Shown piece after piece: positions 9,191 through 18,261 of a DNA stretch of 42,096 bases. This DNA comes from Tannerellaceae bacterium. Its GTDB lineage: Bacteria > Bacteroidota > Bacteroidia > Bacteroidales > Tannerellaceae. The stretch's first letter is position 1. Every line of letters begins with the position of its first letter. The stretch covers positions 1 to 42,096 of the forward strand of contig JAJQAZ010000080.1 of the NCBI GenBank assembly GCA_021203545.1, given 5' to 3'. Both the position numbers and the translations under genes were made by a program. The notes beneath the pieces are model-generated. The model did no database searches. It saw only the letters and a program-made list of their open reading frames with translations, and was not told where the DNA came from.

Positions 9191-10947
9191 GGAACACGAT
9201 ATTCAACATATTTTCTTTGTTAACTTTATTCTTTGCACTGACCTTCTCTTCCTGCTTTGACCTTGAAGAAGATTTATACGACCAGTTGCAGAAGGAAGAC
9301 TATTATACCGGTTACGAATCGTTGATCGCCGCCCTTCTGCGCCCTTACGAACATGTAAAATGGAGCGAAACCGAAAAAGTTTTCTGGTTGCAGGAACTTT
9401 CGGGCGATCAACTGGTAGTTACCCAGAAAAGAGACCATTGGGAAGACGGTGGCCGCTGGCGGATGCTGCATCAACATACCTGGGACACATACGAAGAAAC
9501 CAATATACAAACCTGGAACGCCTGTTACGGGGCTATCGGGTATTGCAACAATATGCTCGACGATATTACCGGACTGGATTATGCCCGCTTCAACCTGTCC
9601 GGGGCAATCAAAGAGCAACATATTGCCGAAATGACCGTATTGCGTGCCTGGTTACAATTAACCCTGCTCGACCTGTATGGTATGCCGCCTCTATCCGTAT
9701 CCAATCAGGAACCTTTCCGGACACAGGAACCGGTAGAAAATTTTTATTTCATCGAACAAAGTATCCTGGATCATATCGATAAACTTCCGGTTTATCCGGT
9801 CAGTAACTATGAAGGGCGGCTCACACAGGCCGGGGCGGCTATGATTTTGATGCGCCTCTATTTAAATGCCTCGTGGTATATCGGCCAGCCCAAATGGGAA
9901 GAGACAAAAAAAGTGGCACAGGATCTGATAGACGGAGTATACGGCACCTATGAAATTGTAGACGACTGGACTGCTATCTGGAATGCAAATAACCAATCCT
10001 GTAAAGAGGTTGTGTGGGTATTCTCGCAGGCTCGGCAATACAATTATGACGAGTTCTACTATCTTTTCTTTATGCACTACAAGGCACACGAACGCTTTGG
10101 CTGTGGAGCCGATTTCCCAAGTAGTTACAATGGTTGTCATTTATCCCCGTCGTACGATCCGGCCGGACATTTATACCCGGGTGGGTTAGGGAAACCCTTT
10201 TCAAAATATCCGGATACCGATATCCGCAAAAAAGAATTTTCGGTTGTATCGCCGGGTACATACGAAGGGCTCTTTCTCTATGGCCCCCAATATCAGTATG
10301 GAACTAATAACCTGCAATACGGTGCCGAAGAATGGGGCAACTACCCGTTGGTATTTGTAGACCAGGTAGCACGCTATGGAAGTATTCTGAACGGAACCGG
10401 CCAGATGGAACTTATCTCCCGGCTGTTAGCATCCGGCGAACCCTATATTATCAAAGACGAACGTTTCTCCGGTTTACCTTCGGATGTAAAAAGCGGTGAG
10501 GAAAATTCGGGTGTACGCATTGTAAAATACCCCTTTTATCCTTCAGGCGATGCCGCATTAAAAGCCAGTGGATTGATTGTACTTCGTTTTACGGAAGTTT
10601 ATTATACACTGGCCGAAGCCGAATTCCGCACAGGCAACAGGGCCGTAGCGGAAACCTTACTCAATAAAGTCCGCAAACGGTATTATCCGGTGGAAGAAGA
10701 TTGGCAACAGGTAGCTTATCCCGGAGACGGGTCTGTAATAACCGAACAGGAGTTGCTCGACGAATGGGGCAGGGAGTTCATTGCCGGGAAAAGACGGCGT
10801 CCGGATTTAAACCGCTTCGGGCTTTTCACCACCGGAACCTGGTGGGATAAACAGCCGTCCGCACATTACCGGCGGTTTTATCCTATCCCGGCCGAGGCTA
10901 TTCTGTCTAACCCGTTATTACAACGGTCGCCGGGATATAGTTATTAA
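9187..10947 (+). CDS. RagB/SusD-family nutrient-binding outer membrane lipoprotein
   Basis: A 586-residue SusD-like lipoprotein. The signal peptide ends in the lipobox FSSC (Cys 23), followed by acidic residues (FDLEEDLYDQ), as in surface-exported Bacteroidota lipoproteins. Family hallmarks include WNACYGAIGYCNNMLDDI, AEMTVLRAWLQLTLLDLYG, RLTQAGAAMILMRLYLNA, the late helix VLRFTEVYYTLAEAEFRTGN and the C-terminal WGREFIAGKRRRPDLNRFG. Its start overlaps the fecR stop. It precedes its SusC partner by 15 bases, whereas susC normally comes first. The frame is intact. No polysaccharide-degrading enzyme lies beside it, so the ligand is unknown. Confidence 0.93.
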   Translation: MRNTIFNIFSLLTLFFALTFSSCFDLEEDLYDQLQKEDYYTGYESLIAALLRPYEHVKWSETEKVFWLQELSGDQLVVTQKRDHWEDGGRWRMLHQHTWDTYEETNIQTWNACYGAIGYCNNMLDDITGLDYARFNLSGAIKEQHIAEMTVLRAWLQLTLLDLYGMPPLSVSNQEPFRTQEPVENFYFIEQSILDHIDKLPVYPVSNYEGRLTQAGAAMILMRLYLNASWYIGQPKWEETKKVAQDLIDGVYGTYEIVDDWTAIWNANNQSCKEVVWVFSQARQYNYDEFYYLFFMHYKAHERFGCGADFPSSYNGCHLSPSYDPAGHLYPGGLGKPFSKYPDTDIRKKEFSVVSPGTYEGLFLYGPQYQYGTNNLQYGAEEWGNYPLVFVDQVARYGSILNGTGQMELISRLLASGEPYIIKDERFSGLPSDVKSGEENSGVRIVKYPFYPSGDAALKASGLIVLRFTEVYYTLAEAEFRTGNRAVAETLLNKVRKRYYPVEEDWQQVAYPGDGSVITEQELLDEWGREFIAGKRRRPDLNRFGLFTTGTWWDKQPSAHYRRFYPIPAEAILSNPLLQRSPGYSY

Positions 10948-10962
10948 CGACGTTTAAACACC

Positions 10963-13900
10963 ATGAGAAAACTGATCGGGATATATCTGTATCTTTTACT
11001 ATTGGCTCCATTGATTGCACAAAACCGGCAACCATTGGGAGACAAAACTTTCATTGTTTTAAATGAAAAGCAGATAAAACTCAAAGATTTATTATGGAAA
11101 ATAGAATCGCAAACCCCTTATCTTTTCCTTTACAATGAAACCCAGCTACCGGTAAATACCCGTATCAACTGCAACATTCAATCGTACGATGTGGCTAATA
11201 TTCTGGATTTCCTGGCGGAGCAATTCAATATACGGTACGAGTTTATGGATGTGCAAATCCTGCTTTTCCCGGCACAGGAAAAAGCCGGTAAAGAGGTACA
11301 GGCTGCCGTATCGGGAAGGGTAACAGACGAAAACGGGTATCCGCTGGAATATGTATCCATTTACGACGAATTAACAGGAAAGGGGGGAATGACGGGCGAA
11401 AATGGCTTTTTCCAGCTTTATACAGGCCGCGATAGCTGCCGTCTGCGGATCTCTTACATCGGATATGAAACCTTTGCCTCCAAAAATCTCCCGGTTCCTG
11501 ATTATCTGGAAATAAAATTAAATCCGGCCATATACCGTTTGCAGGATGCTGTGGCTATCGGATACGGTACCCTGAGCCGCCGCGAACTCACATCGGCTGT
11601 AGGCTATGTCTCTTCCGGAGAGTTTTTGCAGGGAAAATTAAATAACCCGGTTATGGCCATCAAAGGGTTGGTTCCCGGTGTAAGTATATCCGGCAGTTCG
11701 CTTTCCGGTATAAATAGTACACCCGACATCCAGATACGCGGTGCCGGCTCCATCCTGGCCGGCAATAATCCGTTAATAGTGGTGGACGGCATACCCGGCG
11801 TATCCCTTAGCAGCCTTTCCGTCCCGGATATCGAATCGGTATCGGTTCTGAAAGACGGTTCATCGGCAGCCATTTACGGATCGAACGGAGCCAACGGGGT
11901 TATACTGGTTACAACAAAAACAGGTAAAACCGGAGGAAAACTACAGGCCGGTTACCGCACCTATCTGGCACTCTCCAAACCGGTACATCTGCCTGAAGTT
12001 TTATCGCCCGGCGAATTTGTACTGCGGGGGCGCGATGCCAATTTACGTAATCATACCGGTTGGTTCGGCCTGTTACTCCGGAAAGCCCCTTTCGAACACG
12101 CTCACGATTTTTCCATACAGAACGGATGGGAGGGGGGGAGCCCTGCGTTTTTCCGGCAATTTTATGGATGGCCAGGGATTGGATATCGCCTCCTCCCGGA
12201 AAGAATATGCTTTGCGCAGTTACCTGCATCAAAGCCTTTTATCGGGACACCTGGAACTAACGGTATCGCTGGCTTATAAAAAACAGCTCAAACGGCTGGG
12301 CGATCCTACCGCTTTCCAGCAGGCGCTCATTGCCAACCCGACAGCACCTGTTTACCAGGCCGGAACTACGGGCGATTATTATTTCCCGGCAGGTTTTTCA
12401 ATGAACAACCCCCTCTCTATATTGAAAGAAGAAATCCGTGAACAGGATAACCGGTATATAACCGGCTCGGTAACCGCCCGTGTGAACATAAAAAAGGGAT
12501 TCTATTCGCAGCTGGTAATGGCCGAAAACCGGGAGGATTTTGACGAATCGGCCTATTGGACATCCCGGGCCAAAGAATCCATAGACAATAACCGTACAGG
12601 CCGGGCGGAATCAGTCCGGTCTACACAGATACACCGCATGCTCGAATGGACTAACCATTACGACAGGCAGTGGGAGAAGCATAGCGTTAAAACACTGGCC
12701 GGCTATTCGTGGCAACGGTGGGAAAATTCGTCCCTGCAGGCCGGGAATGCCAACTTTCCGACAGATCGTTTTACCTGGAACAACATCGGTTCCGGCTCTT
12801 ACCTGGAGGAGGGTAAAGCCACCCTTTCTTCTTTCAAAAACGCAAGTAAACTGATCAGTGTTTTTGCCCGTGTAAATTATGCCTGGAACGACCTGGTGAT
12901 GCTATCGGTTTCCTACAGGCGCGAAGGTTCCAGTAAATTCGGGGCTAACCATAAATGGGGCGATTTCCCGGCTTTCTCCGGAGGGATACGGCTGACTGAA
13001 TTACCTCTTTTTACACAACCGGCGTGGCTGGACGATTGGAAAATACGCAGCGGATACGGTATCTCAGGCCGCCACCAGTTATCGCCTTATCAATCGCTCG
13101 AAACGTACGGTGGTGTCGGATTGTTTTTAACGGATGGTAAATGGATACAGGTATTCGGGCCGGCTACAAACCCGAACCCGGATTTACGTTGGGAAAAAAG
13201 TTTACATACCAACATCGGGACTGAGGCCACGCTGTTTAACTCCTCGTTGATTGCCTCTGTAGATTATTTCCGGCGTACTACCAAAGACCTCCTGTTTCAA
13301 TACAACGCGATAAAACCGCCGATGATACAGGATCATATGGTTACCAACGTGGGAATCATTGATTCGGACGGTGTTGAGTGGGAGGTGGTATGGCGGCCTG
13401 TCCGTACAGACCGGATACAGTTTACAACGTCCCTGACGGGTAGCTATACCCGCAGCCATTTGCGGAGCCTTTCCGACGATCGTTTCACCCTGGGATATAC
13501 TCATTTGCACGATCTGCCTTCGCCCGGAAACCCCGGTTATGTAATCCGCCTGGAAGAGGGCAAACCCATAGGTGCCTTTTATGGGTGGCGGTATGCCGGG
13601 GTAGACGATTCCGGAAATATCCGGATTTACAACAAAGCCGGCGAAAGAATAGACCCCAAACAACGCACCGAAGAAGACAAAGCATTCATTGACAATGGTG
13701 TTCCCAAAGTACAACTGGCATGGAGCAATACATTAAAAATAAAACAGGTAGATATCCGCCTGTTTTTTACCTCCTGGCTCGGCTATGATATACTCAATCT
13801 GCGGCAGTTCTATTACGGTTTACAAAATCAGCCGGTAATCAACTTATTATCGGATGCGTATACACGCAACGGACATATACTGGGCGAAAAGGTGTATTGC

Positions 13901-14155
13901 GACTATTTTCTGGAAAAAGGGAACTTCCTCAAACTCGAAGAGGTAAGTATCGGCTACACCTTCCCTCTTACATCCAACCGTTGGATACACAGTATACAGG
14001 GCCAGCTGGCGATCAGCAATGTATTTACACTCACCGGCTATTCTGGCAGCGACCCCGCCAATATAAACGTAAACGGAGTAGAACCCGGCATAGAACCCCT
14101 CTCCATTTACCCCGCAGCCCGCATTTTCACCGTCGGCCTGACTGTCGGGTTTTAA
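10963..14155 (+). pseudogene. SusC/RagA-family TonB-linked transporter with STN domain, frameshifted in a G7 tract
   Basis: Signal-transducing TonB-dependent importer. From the ATG at 10963: a signal peptide ending LIAQ, an STN domain (about residues 28-105, KTFIVLNEKQIKLKDLLWKI onward), a carboxypeptidase-regulatory-like domain (about 115-200), the plug (IRGAGSILAGNNPLIVVDGI; SVLKDGSSAAIYGSNGANG) and the barrel. The STN domain fits signalling to the FecR protein of the same operon. After SIQNGWEGG the frame moves at seven G (12132-12138). The first frame ends at 12279; the correct one goes on as GALRFSGNFMDGQGLDI to 14155, ending YPAARIFTVGLTVGF. Six G would give one 1063-residue protein. 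Phase variation, decay or read error are all possible. Confidence 0.9.
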
Positions 14156-14192
14156 AAGTTTTTGGATGGGGAGATTTTTGGTCGGCAGATTT

Positions 14193-14575
14193 GAGAGGCT
14201 TGTAAAAACTAAATTATAAAATCAAAAAAGTTACAAATCGTAAGCCCGAAGGGCTTAAATGTGAATAACCCCGGGTGTAACCCGGGGTAGGCAGAAATCC
14301 TCTTTATAACAACCCTGAAAGGGTTGAACCCGCTTCGAGGTTCATAGAGTGGAGTCGCTTTCTGCCACGGGTTTCACCCGCGGTTAATCACCTTCAAGCC
14401 CTTCGGGCTTACAAGCTGGACCGGAGGGAATCGTAGATCGGCCTTAGCCAATTGTAATCCCGGCATTACATGAACCTTGGGTCTTTGACCCCTTGAAAGC
14501 GTGTGCTTTTTAATGGATTATAAATCCATAGTTCCGGGAGTCGGGGATAACATATCCCCTCCGTCCAATAATATA
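14193..14575. repeat. Rearranged copy of the stem-loop element plus other hairpin modules
   Basis: No gene lies between 14156 and 14603. Positions 14193-14215 match the left end of the element at 1660 (GAGAGGCTTGTAAAAACTAA against GAGAGCCTGTGTAAAAACTA). The block 14261-14391 is the reverse complement of the interior at about 1728-1858. So the middle is flipped relative to the left end and the right terminal repeat is missing. The GGCCGATC module (14428-14452) and GGGGATA/TATCCCC-type hairpins (to 14575) follow. This is a mosaic of repeats also present elsewhere in the window. Confidence 0.65.
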
Positions 14576-14603
14576 AAGAAGATTCTTGATTTTCTGTGGT
14601 AGG

Positions 14604-15044
14604 TTATCCTTCCATTACGGTAACTCCGGGAGTTCCGTCATTATGTGCATATAGCAGTAGTGTGTGTTCAGGAAAGCTCTCCGGCCGGGCAAACCATATG
14701 CTAAGCAGGCCATCCCGGTCAAAACCAAAAGATAATGTTTCAACTTCCAACTCCTGTATAAATTGCTGTTTTGTTATTGTATCCTCTTTACACTCTGTTT
14801 TAATTTGATCATACATCTCATTGACAACAAAATTTTTCCACATAGTATCGAATGTATCTTGTTGTGCCATTATTTTTTGATACAAGGCTACAATCTCTTC
14901 TGAAATACTTCTGGCAGCGATATGTATAGACACTGATTTACCAAGCCACCGTGTTTCTCCTTCATAGCTATCCCAAAAACCGGAACCATCATCATAGGCT
15001 GACTTACTAAAGGTAAATTGTTTTAAAAAATCCTGTATATTCAT
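14604..15044 (-). CDS. Hypothetical cytoplasmic protein
   Basis: A 146-residue protein without signal peptide or membrane segment. The N-terminal half contains a strand-rich stretch (ETRWLGKSVSIHIAA). A helical segment follows (about 45-110), then an acidic strand-rich end (ETLSFGFDRDGLLSIWF, YAHNDGTPGVTVME). The general plan recalls small DUF2262/DUF6985-like proteins often found near toxin genes, but no diagnostic motif was recognised and that link is weak. It sits alone between repeats, with its start ATG at 15044. Function unknown. Confidence 0.65.
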   Translation of the reverse strand: MNIQDFLKQFTFSKSAYDDGSGFWDSYEGETRWLGKSVSIHIAARSISEEIVALYQKIMAQQDTFDTMWKNFVVNEMYDQIKTECKEDTITKQQFIQELEVETLSFGFDRDGLLSIWFARPESFPEHTLLLYAHNDGTPGVTVMEG

Positions 15045-15183
15045 AACCGTATTTTCACTTGTTTATACTTCTACTTGTTTATAATCTATATAATACACAC
15101 CCCGAAGATATATCAAAAGCTGTACTTAAACAAGTTGTGATTATATGATTTGTTTGCTTCGGAGCAGGACGAACTTTGAAAGC

Positions 15184-15400
15184 AGACAGGCACAACCTGG
15201 AAGCTATACAAGGTGAACTTTTTATAGTTGTGCCTGTGTAGAGTCCAAAGTTGTGCCTGTGTAGAGAGCGAAGTTGTGCTTGTGTAGGCGGAAAGTTGTG
15301 CTTGTGTAGGCGGAAAGTTGTGCCTGTCCGGACAAAAAGTTGTGCCTGTGCAGACCCCAAAGTTGTGCTTGTCTAGACCCGAAAGTTAAGCCTGTCTAAG
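15184..15400. repeat. Tandem array of eight 22-23 bp units plus one inverted unit
   Basis: Units start at 15226, 15249, 15272, 15294, 15316, 15338, 15361 and 15384 (the last is partial). Each begins AGTTGTGCYTGT, nearly invariant, followed by a 10-11 base variable half such as GTAGAGTCCAA, GTAGGCGGAA or CTAGACCCGAA. An inverted core (GACAGGCACAACCT) lies at about 15185-15198. The array ends four bases from the stop codon of the DUF4248 gene. An open frame across it on the minus strand is only a translation of the repeat. Confidence 0.8.
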
Positions 15401-15403
15401 TTT

Positions 15404-15640
15404 TTACCAACCCGGTTCGCCCAGGTAATGCACAATTGCTTTTACTTGAATAGGGGTTAATAAACGGTTTTTTTCATTCCATCCCAAAGCTTTCAGTTCG
15501 TTGTGCAACTTTTTATTCCGCCTGATCCACTCTTTGAGCCTTTTTGAAGCCGAGCGGGGTAGGATGTGCGGGTTGTATTTGTGTGCAAATTCCTGCCATC
15601 CGTACGCTTTAATTTTAAAAGTTGAAATTTGTGAATCCAT
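15404..15640 (-). CDS. DUF4248 family small protein
   Basis: A small basic protein of 78 residues, taking the ATG at 15640. An upstream in-frame ATG at 15709 would add 23 poorly fitting residues. The pattern IKAYGWQEFAHKYNPHI, then a basic K-x-L-x-x-WI, and near the end TPIQVKAIVHYLGEP matches the Bacteroidota DUF4248 family. Such proteins commonly sit beside HU-HIG DNA-binding proteins, as here, where one is encoded divergently from 15953. Function is unknown; the basic helical look suggests nucleic-acid or protein binding. The tandem array at 15226-15400 begins directly after its stop. Confidence 0.75.
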   Translation of the reverse strand: MDSQISTFKIKAYGWQEFAHKYNPHILPRSASKRLKEWIRRNKKLHNELKALGWNEKNRLLTPIQVKAIVHYLGEPGW

Positions 15641-15793
15641 AATAAATAGTATTTGTGTTTCTGTTTTAAAGATAAGCATAGAGACCCCCTTTTGCAATAG
15701 ATTAAACACTTTTTCACACGCAAAAAAAATGCCCAGCGGCTTTTTTCTGACTTTAACTTACATTAACTTTTTTGTACCTTCAAATAGTACCCT

Positions 15794-15864
15794 TAAAGTC
15801 CACTAAGTCGATTTAAGTCGACCTAAATCCCCCTAGAGGGACATAAAGTCCATTAAGTCGATTT
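15794..15864. promoter_or_regulatory. Paired 21-nt direct repeats upstream of the HU genes
   Basis: TAAAGTCCACTAAGTCGATTT (15794-15814) recurs at 15844-15864 with one change, 50 bases apart. An extra AAGTCGA-like half lies between them (TTTAAGTCGACCTAAA). The second copy ends 18 bases before the likely -7 element at 15883. Spacing of about five helical turns suggests binding sites for a regulator, possibly autoregulation; this is inference. Confidence 0.45.
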
Positions 15865-15882
15865 CATTCTTTTGCCCCAATC

Positions 15883-15890
15883 TATCTTTG
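15883..15890 (+). promoter_or_regulatory. Probable -7 promoter element for the HU-HIG genes
   Basis: TATCTTTG matches TAnnTTTG and lies 62 bases before the ATG at 15953. No good TTTG at the usual -33 distance was seen. Confidence 0.45.
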
Positions 15891-15952
15891 TAGTGTAATT
15901 ACAAAACGAGTTGAAGCTTCAGCATTATTTACTAACATTTAAAATTAAAACT

Positions 15953-16396
15953 ATGTTGTTAACTTATCATGTGGTACGCAAAAAAGATATGCGTCCCGAA
16001 GCACCGGAAGGTGCACAATTGTATTACGGACAGATCCGTATCAACCAACAGGTTAGTTATCAGAACCTGTGTGAAGAAATTTCCCAGTTAACACTTTTAA
16101 CAGAAGCCGACGTAAGTTGTATTCTGGATGGTTTACTTTTCTTTGCACGCAAAGAATTGTTGGACGGTAATCTGGTGGATTTGGGAATTCTGGGTAGTTT
16201 CCGTATGACGGCGGGAGCCCCTGTTGTAGACAAGGAGGAAGACTTTCATCCTTCTATGTTTCGTAAAGGACGTATCGTGTTTACACCGGGTATAGAATTA
16301 AAAAAAATTACCCAAAGAGAAAATATTCATTATGTGAAAGAAAAATTCATCATCAAATATACGGATGAAGAATGTAAACGGGATCATATAGAATAA
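15953..16396 (+). CDS. HU-HIG family DNA-binding protein
   Basis: A 147-residue HU-like protein. The ATG at 15953 is chosen because the protein then opens MLLTYHVVRKKDMRP, like its neighbour; an earlier ATG at 15911 would add 14 unrelated residues. It shows the HU-HIG layout: an N-terminal strand (YYGQIRINQQVSYQNLCEE), two helices ending GNLVDLGILGSFRM, then FHPSMFRKGRIVFTPG, the signature shared with the next gene. These proteins are thought to bind DNA, but their targets are mostly unknown. It is followed 43 bases later by a paralogue, probably in one transcript. Confidence 0.85.
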   Translation: MLLTYHVVRKKDMRPEAPEGAQLYYGQIRINQQVSYQNLCEEISQLTLLTEADVSCILDGLLFFARKELLDGNLVDLGILGSFRMTAGAPVVDKEEDFHPSMFRKGRIVFTPGIELKKITQRENIHYVKEKFIIKYTDEECKRDHIE

Positions 16397-16439
16397 GTAG
16401 ATAAATAAAAAAGATTGAATAACATTAAAAAATTTGACT

Positions 16440-16880
16440 ATGGCATTAAAGTATCATTTAGTAAAAAGAAGAGATTTAAGAAAAGGCAAAAGTCCGGATG
16501 CAACCTGCCTGTGTGCGACTGTCCGTTCGGGTAACCGGGTTGATTATACTCATTTGAAAGAGTATCTGGCCCTTATGTCGAGTGCATCGGTTGCGGATAT
16601 TACTCCTGTATTACGGGCTTTGAAACTGGTAATGACAAGGCATTTGCTTATGGGAAACAGTATACAATTCAGCGATCTGGGCTGGTTTCGCCTGAATGCC
16701 GGTAGCATTGGAGTAGAGGAGGAATCTAAATTTCACCCTTCTATGTTTAAACGTCCCCGTATTGTTTATACACCGGGTGTAATGATCCGGGATATTGTAA
16801 ACAATCTGAAGTATAAGCCGGTAGCCATCAAAGAGGTAAAGAATGCGGATGACTGTCCTTTACTGCATGTGGATGATTGA
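16440..16880 (+). CDS. HU-HIG family DNA-binding protein, second copy
   Basis: A 146-residue paralogue of the preceding gene. It opens MALKYHLVKRRDLRKGKSP and has the same core: a strand-turn region, then NSIQFSDLGWFRLNAGSIGV and FHPSMFKRPRIVYTPG. The ATG at 16440 is preferred to the TTG two codons upstream. The copies differ most in the C-terminal tail (here basic then acidic, ending LLHVDD), so they may act as a pair with different partners. A strong terminator hairpin follows, closing this short operon and separating it from the convergent immunity array. Confidence 0.85.
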   Translation: MALKYHLVKRRDLRKGKSPDATCLCATVRSGNRVDYTHLKEYLALMSSASVADITPVLRALKLVMTRHLLMGNSIQFSDLGWFRLNAGSIGVEEESKFHPSMFKRPRIVYTPGVMIRDIVNNLKYKPVAIKEVKNADDCPLLHVDD

Positions 16881-16911
16881 TCGTAAAAGAAGGAAGTACT
16901 CCTGACTAATA

Positions 16912-16945
16912 AAAGCAGGTATCCCATTATTGGGATACCTGCTTT
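16912..16945. terminator. Bidirectional terminator between HU genes and lipoprotein array
   Basis: AAAGCAGGTATCCCA (16912-16926) pairs perfectly with TGGGATACCTGCTTT (16931-16945) around a 4-base loop. A T-rich run follows on the plus strand (ATTTTTTTAC) and TTTATTAGTC follows on the minus strand. It serves both convergent units. Confidence 0.85.
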
Positions 16946-16951
16946 ATTTTT

Positions 16952-17526
16952 TTACTTTTTACCGGTAAACCATTTCTTCTTTAGATATCTGCATCTTTGT
17001 GGATCTGCTTTTTTTCCAGAGGGAAAAATTTTCCTGGATTAAAATAGGTTCTGGGTTTAAAATCCCGTTTATTGAGATTTCCGAATCCTATTTTTCGGTC
17101 TTCCAGCATATATTCTTTAATGAACGACAACTCGCCGTTGGAAGATATTTCATAATCCTTAAATATTACATATATGCCATATAGCCATCCATAATCTAAA
17201 ATAGCTTGCGTTTTTAATGTATCTTTATCTAGATAATAGGTTCCTTCGCAACTTGTATGTGGCATATTTCCTGTAAAATAATTTGTTAAAGAGCTAGCGG
17301 ACTTACTTGTATGAGTATCTATAAATAGTCCATTATCATAAAACATAATGCAATAATTTGAGTTAGAAGAGTCATTCCTTTCAAAATAATAAAATCCTTG
17401 TATATTAATGAGTGTATCCAATCCAGTATATTCTCCTGTATAGTAGTTTGTAAAATATCTGGGTTGTGTACAACCAAAAGAAAGAATTAATATTACTGCT
17501 AAAATGTATTTTCCTGTATGTCTCAT
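16952..17526 (-). pseudogene. Array lipoprotein D (probable toxin immunity), 3' frameshift
   Basis: Fourth and last of four paralogous lipoproteins behind the RHS toxin gene. The lipobox is LSFGC, and the conserved start RYFTNYYTGEYTGLDTLINI is shared by all copies. The middle carries GTYYLDKDTLKTQAILDYGW and a conserved KDY-x-IS. After the Cys comes TQPRY, not an acidic surface-export signal, so a periplasm-facing lipoprotein is likely. The frame ends at 16981 with a unique tail (KKQIHKDADI). One more A in the A7 tract at 17009-17015 would restore RCRYLKKKWFTGKK, the shared C-terminus, stopping at 16952. Role inferred from position behind the toxin. Confidence 0.75.
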
Positions 17527-17538
17527 AATCTAAAAAAA

Positions 17539-17592
17539 TTAATAGAATGTATAGTGTTGAATTGGGTGATCCCATAAGTTTTACTTTTGGAA
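17539..17592 (-). pseudogene. Decayed orphan toxin tip 3
   Basis: On the minus strand this gap reads FQK-stop-NLWDHPIQHYTFY-stop. The end QHYTFY is the last six residues of the RHS toxin at 19628. The part before it aligns with the longer orphan tip at 18844-19053 (SQKHSLGDHPLYFAK). About 50 codons between DHP and QHYTFY have been lost. It lies just upstream of lipoprotein D. Confidence 0.65.
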
Positions 17593-17608
17593 CCACCCTT
17601 TTTACTAT

Positions 17609-18175
17609 CTATTTACTTTTGCCAGTGAACCATTTCTTCTTTATATATCTACATCTATGATCTTTAGTATTTAGAGGAATAAACTTTCCGGGATTCAGAT
17701 AACTCTTAGGTTTAAAATCCCATTTATTTACATATCTCCTTTTTCGGTCTTCCAATATATATTCTCTAATGAATAATAATTTACCTGTGGGAGATATCTG
17801 AAAATCCTTAAATACTACATACACACCATATAACCAACCATAATCTAAAATAGCCTGAGTTTTTAAAGTATCTTTATCTAAATAATAGGTACCGCAGAAT
17901 CCCGGATATGGCCAAGATCCATCAAAGTAACTTAATAAAGAATCACTGGGTTCACCTGTGTAAGTGTAAATAAATAATCCATCATAGTTAAACATAATAC
18001 AATAATTATTATTAGACGAGTCCTCTCTTTCAAAACAATAAAACCCTTGAATGTTAATTAGTGTATCTAATCCAGTATACTCTCCTGTATAATAGTTGGT
18101 AAAATACCTGGGGCGTGTACAACCAAAAGAAAGAAGTATTAAAACTGCCACAATGCATTTTGATGTATGTTTCAT
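17609..18175 (-). CDS. Array lipoprotein C (probable toxin immunity)
   Basis: A 188-residue intact paralogue. Signal peptide with lipobox LSFGC, then TRPRYFTNYYTGEYTGLDTL, the block shared by all four copies. The centre varies between copies (here NNNYCIMFNYDGLFIYTYTG). It then returns to a conserved run FCGTYYLDKDTLKTQAILDY and ends DHRCRYIKKKWFTGKSK. The variable centre between constant blocks fits a family of immunity proteins matched to different toxin variants, but that is inference from context. A decayed toxin tip lies on each side. Confidence 0.78.
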   Translation of the reverse strand: MKHTSKCIVAVLILLSFGCTRPRYFTNYYTGEYTGLDTLINIQGFYCFEREDSSNNNYCIMFNYDGLFIYTYTGEPSDSLLSYFDGSWPYPGFCGTYYLDKDTLKTQAILDYGWLYGVYVVFKDFQISPTGKLLFIREYILEDRKRRYVNKWDFKPKSYLNPGKFIPLNTKDHRCRYIKKKWFTGKSK

Positions 18176-18187
18176 AATCTAAAGAAT

Positions 18188-18240
18188 TTAATAGAATGTA
18201 TGGTGTTGAATTGGGTGATCCCATAAGTTTTGCTTTTGGA
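18188..18240 (-). pseudogene. Decayed orphan toxin tip 2
   Basis: Same structure as the remnant at 17539-17592: a QK-stop-NLWDHP-like piece joined directly to QHHTFY-stop, the changed last residues of the RHS toxin. The two remnants share the same internal deletion, so the tip-lipoprotein unit was probably duplicated after the deletion occurred. Confidence 0.62.
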
Positions 18241-18261
18241 ACCACCCTTTTCAATATCTAT

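Noticed and set aside
15079-15360. 93-codon minus-strand open frame
   Set aside because: Its N-terminal half is a translation of the tandem repeat (HNF, GTT and AQL runs), with no ribosome-binding context.
15184-15400. CRISPR-like array
   Set aside because: Units are only 22-23 bp with a 12-base constant core and no separate spacers, one unit is inverted, and there are no cas genes.
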